Source: JAITMY01 sp031553765 (GTDB lineage Bacteria; Bacteroidota; Bacteroidia; Bacteroidales; UBA932). Taken from it: DNA of 64,000 bases. The notes below the pieces were generated by a model. The model saw nothing but the letters and a program-made list of their open reading frames with translations, was not told the DNA's origin and made no database searches. This document shows positions 59,861 to 64,000 of this stretch, in pieces. How positions within the stretch are numbered: position 1 is the stretch's first letter; each line of letters begins with the position of its first letter. The position numbers and the translations under genes are program-made. Where the stretch lies: contig JAVBKY010000001.1 of NCBI GenBank assembly GCA_031553765.1, positions 334,468 through 398,467 of the forward strand, in the 5' to 3' direction.

Positions 59861-61609
59861 ATGGATGAGTTTGTAGTATCGGCGCGGAAGTACAGGCCGC
59901 AGGTTTTTGCATCGGTAGTGGGGCAGACTTCCATTACAGCTACGCTCAAAAACTCCATTGTGCGCAAACACTTGGCGCACGCCTACCTTTTTTGCGGGCC
60001 ACGCGGCGTAGGAAAAACTACCTGTGCGCGTATTTTCGCAAAAACCATCAACTGCTTCAACCCCACACCCGACATGGAGGCGTGCAACGAATGTGAAAGT
60101 TGCCGCTCATTTAACGAAGGTCGCTCGTACAGCATTCACGAGCTCGACGCCGCTTCAAACAACTCCGTAGAGGATATTCGCCAGCTCATAGAGCAGGTAC
60201 GCATACCACCGCAAATAGGGCAGTACAGCGTTTACATCATCGACGAGGTGCACATGCTATCATCGGCAGCCTTCAACGCCTTTCTTAAAACGCTGGAGGA
60301 ACCGCCCGCACACGCCATCTTCATTTTAGCTACTACCGAAAAGCACAAAATTATACCCACCATACTATCGCGCTGCCAAATTTACGATTTCAACCGCATT
60401 CGCGTAGAGGACACGGTGGAGTACCTTAAGTACATTGCTAAAAATGAGAATGTAACCGCCGAAGATGCGGCGCTGCACATCATAGCGCAAAAAGCCGACG
60501 GCGCCATGCGCGATGCCCTTTCTATATTTGACCAGGTAGTTTCGTTTTGCGGAAGCAACCTTACCTACAATCAAGTAATCGAGAACCTCAATGTACTCGA
60601 CTACGATTACTACTTTCGCCTCACCAAGGCATTTTTAGCGGGTAGCTATACCGAAGCATTGCTCATTTGCAATGAAATTTTAGGTAAAGGCTTCGAAGCA
60701 CAACACTTTGTAGCCGGGCTATGTACGCACTTCCGCGCCCTGCTGGTGTGTAAGGATGCTCAAACAGTGGAGCTGCTTGAAGCCAGCGAATCCATCAAAA
60801 AACAGTATGTTGAGCAAGCCGCCGCGTGCGATGCAAACTTTTTGTTTAACGCGCTCAACCTTGCCAACCGCTGCGATGTAGGCTACAAGGCCAGCGGCAA
60901 TCCGCGCCTACACGTGGAGCTATGCCTGCTTCAGATTTCACATCTGATGGTTGAAAAAAAAAATCCTGATGTAACCACGCAAGCTACATTAGTAAAAACC
61001 TCACCCGCAGCAAGTTCACCTACTACCACAGCATCTAAGATAGAGCAGCCCGTAGCATCCGCTCAACCGGCAGCACTTGCTACACCTGCCGTTGCTGCTC
61101 CTCAACAAGCGCCAGCAGCCCCGGTTGTAGAGCGTCCAAAAACCATTCAGCTGAAGAATGTGCTAAGCGGTAACGTAGCAACAAAATTACCGGACGCATC
61201 AGCGCAGCAGTCCCCCAACGTCACCAACGAGGTTACCGAAACCGAAGACTTTACGCACGAGCATCTGCATGCAGCATGCGAGCATCTAATAAACACGTTG
61301 CCCGACCATAAAACAAGACTCAAGCATGCCATCCAGCAGGCCAATAAGCAAATCAAGGACAAGCACATCATTTGCCTTGAGGTAGCAAATGACCTACACC
61401 ATAGCGAGCTACAGGAAGAAGAAAAATTACTGACTTCGTTTTTGCAAAAACAGCTACGCAATAAAAACGTAACGCTGAATTTTTCCGTCGAAACCGATCA
61501 GGCCAAGGCCAACAAGCCATACACACCTGAACAGCGGTTTCAGTACTTAGCAGAAAAAAATCCTGCACTGCTAAAATTTAAGCAGGAGCTGCATTTAGAT
61601 TTTAATTAA
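59861..61609 (+). CDS. dnaX: DNA polymerase III subunit gamma/tau
   Basis: 582 residues from the ATG at 59861 (MDEFVVSARKYRPQ), which is preceded by the promoter. AAA+ clamp-loader domain: Walker A CGPRGVGKTT, zinc-binding Cys (CFNPTPDMEACNECESC), Walker B YIIDEVHML, sensor ATTEKHKIIPTILSRC. From about 375 to 450 is an Ala/Pro/Thr-rich linker, then a tau-type C-terminal domain. It loads the sliding clamp and couples the replicase. Confidence 0.97.
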   Translation: MDEFVVSARKYRPQVFASVVGQTSITATLKNSIVRKHLAHAYLFCGPRGVGKTTCARIFAKTINCFNPTPDMEACNECESCRSFNEGRSYSIHELDAASNNSVEDIRQLIEQVRIPPQIGQYSVYIIDEVHMLSSAAFNAFLKTLEEPPAHAIFILATTEKHKIIPTILSRCQIYDFNRIRVEDTVEYLKYIAKNENVTAEDAALHIIAQKADGAMRDALSIFDQVVSFCGSNLTYNQVIENLNVLDYDYYFRLTKAFLAGSYTEALLICNEILGKGFEAQHFVAGLCTHFRALLVCKDAQTVELLEASESIKKQYVEQAAACDANFLFNALNLANRCDVGYKASGNPRLHVELCLLQISHLMVEKKNPDVTTQATLVKTSPAASSPTTTASKIEQPVASAQPAALATPAVAAPQQAPAAPVVERPKTIQLKNVLSGNVATKLPDASAQQSPNVTNEVTETEDFTHEHLHAACEHLINTLPDHKTRLKHAIQQANKQIKDKHIICLEVANDLHHSELQEEEKLLTSFLQKQLRNKNVTLNFSVETDQAKANKPYTPEQRFQYLAEKNPALLKFKQELHLDFN

Positions 61610-61651
61610 TTCCGAATTCAGTTTTATTAATCATTTAAAATCAAAAAAATT

Positions 61652-62164
61652 ATGCTTACAAAAAAAATGGAAAAGGCGTTGAATAAGCAGGTAAATGCGG
61701 AGTTCTACGCGGCATACTTGTACCTATCCATAGCTGCCGACTTCTCAAGCAAGGCGCTTAATGGTATGGCCAAGTGGTATCACATGCAGGCGCAAGAGGA
61801 GGTTACTCACGCCATGAAAATTTACAACCACATTCAGGAGCGTTTGGGCGTTGTTACGCTTGAGCCTATTGCTGCCGTTCCCACTAAGTGGGCTACTCCC
61901 ATGGAGGCCTTCAAGGCTGCTTTGGCGCATGAACAAAAGGTTACGGGCATGATTAACGGTCTTATGGATTTGGCTGTAGCCGAAAAAGACTACGCCTCAC
62001 AAAGTTTCCTTAAGTGGTTTGTTGACGAACAGGTAGAAGAAGAGGACGACGCAACTGCCAACATTGACAAGCTCACCATTTTGGGCGGTAAGGATGGCAA
62101 GGGCATCAGCGGTGGTTCACTTTACCAACTTGACAAGGAAATGGGAAAGCGCGCTGCCGAGTAA
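61652..62164 (+). CDS. ftnA: Non-haem ferritin
   Basis: 170 residues with the four-helix bundle and ferroxidase ligands: Glu in VNAEFYAAYLYL, EEVTHAMKIYNHI with Glu/His, and VDEQVEEEDDA with Glu. It stores iron as ferric mineral in the cytoplasm. A terminator is directly behind. Confidence 0.96.
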   Translation: MLTKKMEKALNKQVNAEFYAAYLYLSIAADFSSKALNGMAKWYHMQAQEEVTHAMKIYNHIQERLGVVTLEPIAAVPTKWATPMEAFKAALAHEQKVTGMINGLMDLAVAEKDYASQSFLKWFVDEQVEEEDDATANIDKLTILGGKDGKGISGGSLYQLDKEMGKRAAE

Positions 62165-62182
62165 TTCGACATGCACACAACG

Positions 62183-62214
62183 AAAAAGGGAGACTATTAC
62201 GTCTCCCTTTTTTC
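62183..62214. terminator. Bidirectional terminator after ferritin
   Basis: AAAAAGGGAGAC and GTCTCCCTTTTTT form a stem with loop TATTAC, ending ftnA rightward and the lipoprotein gene leftward. Confidence 0.92.
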
Positions 62215-62236
62215 ATTTTCACATTGATCTATATCA

Positions 62237-63022
62237 CTATTCACTTAGCAACGCATTTCTAAACTGCTCTATATCTGCTTTCTTTTCTACCAACTGCTCC
62301 ACCAGCTGAGTCTTAGTAGTAGCTTTTATAAACGTGTGATGCTTTATAAGATTATTCACCATTGTCAACGACGGGAAGTACGGCTGCGCCTTCTCCACAA
62401 GCGCTTCAAACATAGCTATACGTCCATCAATATAAACCACATCCTCCTCAGATACGTAGGGTAAAAATAAATCGGGATTCTGAGAAAGCAAGTATACACT
62501 TTCAACAAAGAGCGCTAAACCGCGCATGATATACATATCACCCTTACCCTCTTTCAGCTGATCGGAGAATTTCTCCACCATTCTTTGTGACAACAAAGGA
62601 AGGTTCTCTTCATCAACTGGCGTTGAAGTCAGCACAAAATCCGCTCCCACCTCGGCACCCACTTTCAGGTGTGCTATAACCATATCGTAGGGTTCCACAG
62701 GCAAGCCATACAGTAATGCTACGCCTCTATCATTATAGTACATCACCAGTGCGGCATTTTTCTGCCTCAATGTCTTTAGCTCATTAGCCCTGTTCAGCGG
62801 CAACAAATAGCTTACGCCTTTGGATTTTTCCTCCTCCGTAATAACAATTTTCCCCGTTTTAAGTCCTCTAAACACGGGCATTAAGGGCCTTTCCATATTT
62901 GATGCAAATATGGAGTCCAACTCCTCCATCACATCTTTGGGCATTTTCTTGTTCGAAGAACAACTCCCCCCCAGCAACATAGCAAACGTGCTAAACAATA
63001 AAATACATGCAATTTTTTTCAT
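62237..63022 (-). CDS. Putative lipoprotein of unknown function
   Basis: 261 residues. Lipoprotein signal (ILLFSTFAMLLGGSCSS; acylated Cys near residue 21). Two to three alpha/beta segments follow, with LKTGKIVITEEEKSKGVSYL and VSEEDVVYIDGRIAMFEALV. No known domain. Convergent with ftnA. Confidence 0.75.
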   Translation of the reverse strand: MKKIACILLFSTFAMLLGGSCSSNKKMPKDVMEELDSIFASNMERPLMPVFRGLKTGKIVITEEEKSKGVSYLLPLNRANELKTLRQKNAALVMYYNDRGVALLYGLPVEPYDMVIAHLKVGAEVGADFVLTSTPVDEENLPLLSQRMVEKFSDQLKEGKGDMYIMRGLALFVESVYLLSQNPDLFLPYVSEEDVVYIDGRIAMFEALVEKAQPYFPSLTMVNNLIKHHTFIKATTKTQLVEQLVEKKADIEQFRNALLSE

Positions 63023-63109
63023 CAGGCTATTTTTAGGTGTCTATCACAAAATTATTCAATTTTTCAAAAAAAAGAAGTATTTACAGATTTTTTTTCGCTC
63101 ACTAAAACA

Positions 63110-63877
63110 TCACTTACCAAACGAGCGTAGGCGAATCTGCGTAAGCATGCGCTTGGTATCAAGCGTAAAATCACCCTTCATTATCCAATCGTAGTAGCTG
63201 GGCTCTACCTTCAAAATATCCACCACCTTGCGCCCCTTGTGCTTACCAAAATTGATTACCTCGTCGCCCTTTTCATCGTATACTATGCGCCCCGCGTAGT
63301 CCACATTTTTACCCTTGGCCGAAAATTCGGCAAGAAAATCGATATCATTTTTCAAATCGGGATAGCGATCGAGCTGTGCTTGTAGCACCTCGTAGGTGGC
63401 GCGAGTATCAGCTTCAGCGCTGTGAGCATTCTCGAGCTCTTTTTGACAGTAAAACTTGTAGGCTGCCACCAGCGTGCGCTGCTCCATTTTGTGAAAAATA
63501 TTCTGCACATCTACCATGCGGTGCGAACGAAAATCAACCTCAACGCCCGCGCGCAAAAACTCCTCGGCAAGCATAGGAATGTCAAACTTGGTGGAGTTGT
63601 AACCTGCAAAATCGCAGCCCTCAATAAACACAGCAAGGTTCTTGGCTATTTCACGAAACGTAGGGCAGTCCTTCACATCCTCATCGCTTATGCCGTGAAT
63701 TTTGGTGGTTTCGGGTGGTATGGGAATAGTAGGGTTAATACGGCGCGTTTTTACCTCCTCACCTCCGTTGGGAAGAATTTTTATTACCGATATTTCTACT
63801 ATTCTATCCTTTGCCACATCTACGCCGGTGGTTTCAAGGTCGAGGAATACAATGGGGTTACGTAAAGTTAACTGCAT
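63110..63877 (-). CDS. DnaQ-like 3'-5' exonuclease
   Basis: 255 residues from the Met at 63877 (MQLTLRNPIVFLDLETTGVD). DEDDh exonuclease motifs: Exo I FLDLETTG, Exo II GYNSTKFDIP, Exo III HSAEADTRATYEVL with His. A C-terminal extension (FGKHKGRKVVDI, SYYDWIMKGDF) is usual in this Bacteroidota group. It may be the polymerase III epsilon proofreading subunit or a stand-alone exonuclease. Confidence 0.92.
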   Translation of the reverse strand: MQLTLRNPIVFLDLETTGVDVAKDRIVEISVIKILPNGGEEVKTRRINPTIPIPPETTKIHGISDEDVKDCPTFREIAKNLAVFIEGCDFAGYNSTKFDIPMLAEEFLRAGVEVDFRSHRMVDVQNIFHKMEQRTLVAAYKFYCQKELENAHSAEADTRATYEVLQAQLDRYPDLKNDIDFLAEFSAKGKNVDYAGRIVYDEKGDEVINFGKHKGRKVVDILKVEPSYYDWIMKGDFTLDTKRMLTQIRLRSFGK

Positions 63878-63879
63878 AA

Positions 63880-64000
63880 AACAATGAACAATTGGCAATT
63901 AATAATGAACAATTATAAAAGAAGTGGGGGGTGGAACATGAGCCGTGGGAAGAGGGGGGGGGGTGTGAAACAACCCCCAAAAAAAACACACCCCCGAGGT
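63880..64000. repeat. Intergenic repeat at the window end
   Basis: ATGAACAATTGGCAATTAAT words (AATGAACAATT twice) followed by G- and C-tracts (a run of 10 G at 63953-63962 region, GTGGGAAGAGG, CACACCCCCG). It looks like the left half of another spaced inverted repeat cut by the window edge. Confidence 0.5.

Overview
The window looks like a chromosome segment of a Bacteroidota bacterium, probably Bacteroidales. Signs seen in the sequence: a short primary sigma factor without region 1.1, promoters of the TAnnTTTG type rather than TATAAT, few Shine-Dalgarno sites, FGE/PEGA-domain secreted protein families, DUF4831, DUF5652 and DUF1015 proteins, and a type IX secretion C-terminal sorting domain. 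No ribosomal RNA, CRISPR array or insertion sequence was seen.

Positions 1-35.8 kb and 56.6-64 kb are ordinary host DNA. From the left: the 3' part of a transglutaminase-like gene; a five-gene leftward cluster of secreted/lipoprotein PEGA, FGE-fold and Fn3-like proteins that has clearly grown by duplication (1.5-10.2 kb); rpoD; a DegP/HtrA protease; a DUF62 SAM hydrolase; mazG; a 2-hydroxyacid dehydrogenase; secA; a SpoU-type RNA methylase; a DUF4831 protein; a bifunctional NAD(P)HX repair enzyme; a POT peptide transporter; a LytS/LytR-type two-component system with a LiaF-like membrane protein; a TetR-TolC-HlyD-ABC-2 efflux operon; and a decayed stretch (33.8-35.3 kb) of broken genes. Right of the element lie a DUF5652 protein, a DUF1015 protein, a TPR protein, dnaX, ferritin, a lipoprotein and a DnaQ-like exonuclease. 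Many host intergenic gaps carry inverted-repeat families.

The main feature is a 20.8 kb integrated element between two copies of a 15-bp sequence (35823-35837 and 56585-56599), inserted in the 3' end of tRNA-Ser(GCT). It has a tyrosine integrase, a CI-like repressor with operators, an early operon ending in a VirE_N/PriCT/SF3 primase-helicase, a hairpin plus TGCAC iteron cluster (candidate origin), a lysin operon, and a long late operon. The late operon holds a compact FtsK/HerA/Zot-like ATPase (183 aa), a candidate capsid protein (215 aa), many single-span membrane proteins, a zincin, an annexin-like protein, a membrane-anchored peptidoglycan-binding protein, spanin-like proteins and a spike/fibre protein. 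There is no terminase, portal, tape measure, sheath or conjugation gene. I infer a prophage of a tailless, probably membrane-containing virus; assignment to a known family is not possible from sequence reading alone.

Three element promoters share an unusual upstream structure: TCCGA motifs repeated exactly every 10 bp (5, 5 and 7 copies), whose last TCCGA always starts exactly 25 bp before a CAnnTTTGC box. This looks like a common operator system that switches on the lysis, late and left-end spike-like genes together. The element also carries a secreted endonuclease I with a type IX sorting domain, a likely cargo gene that uses the host's own export system.
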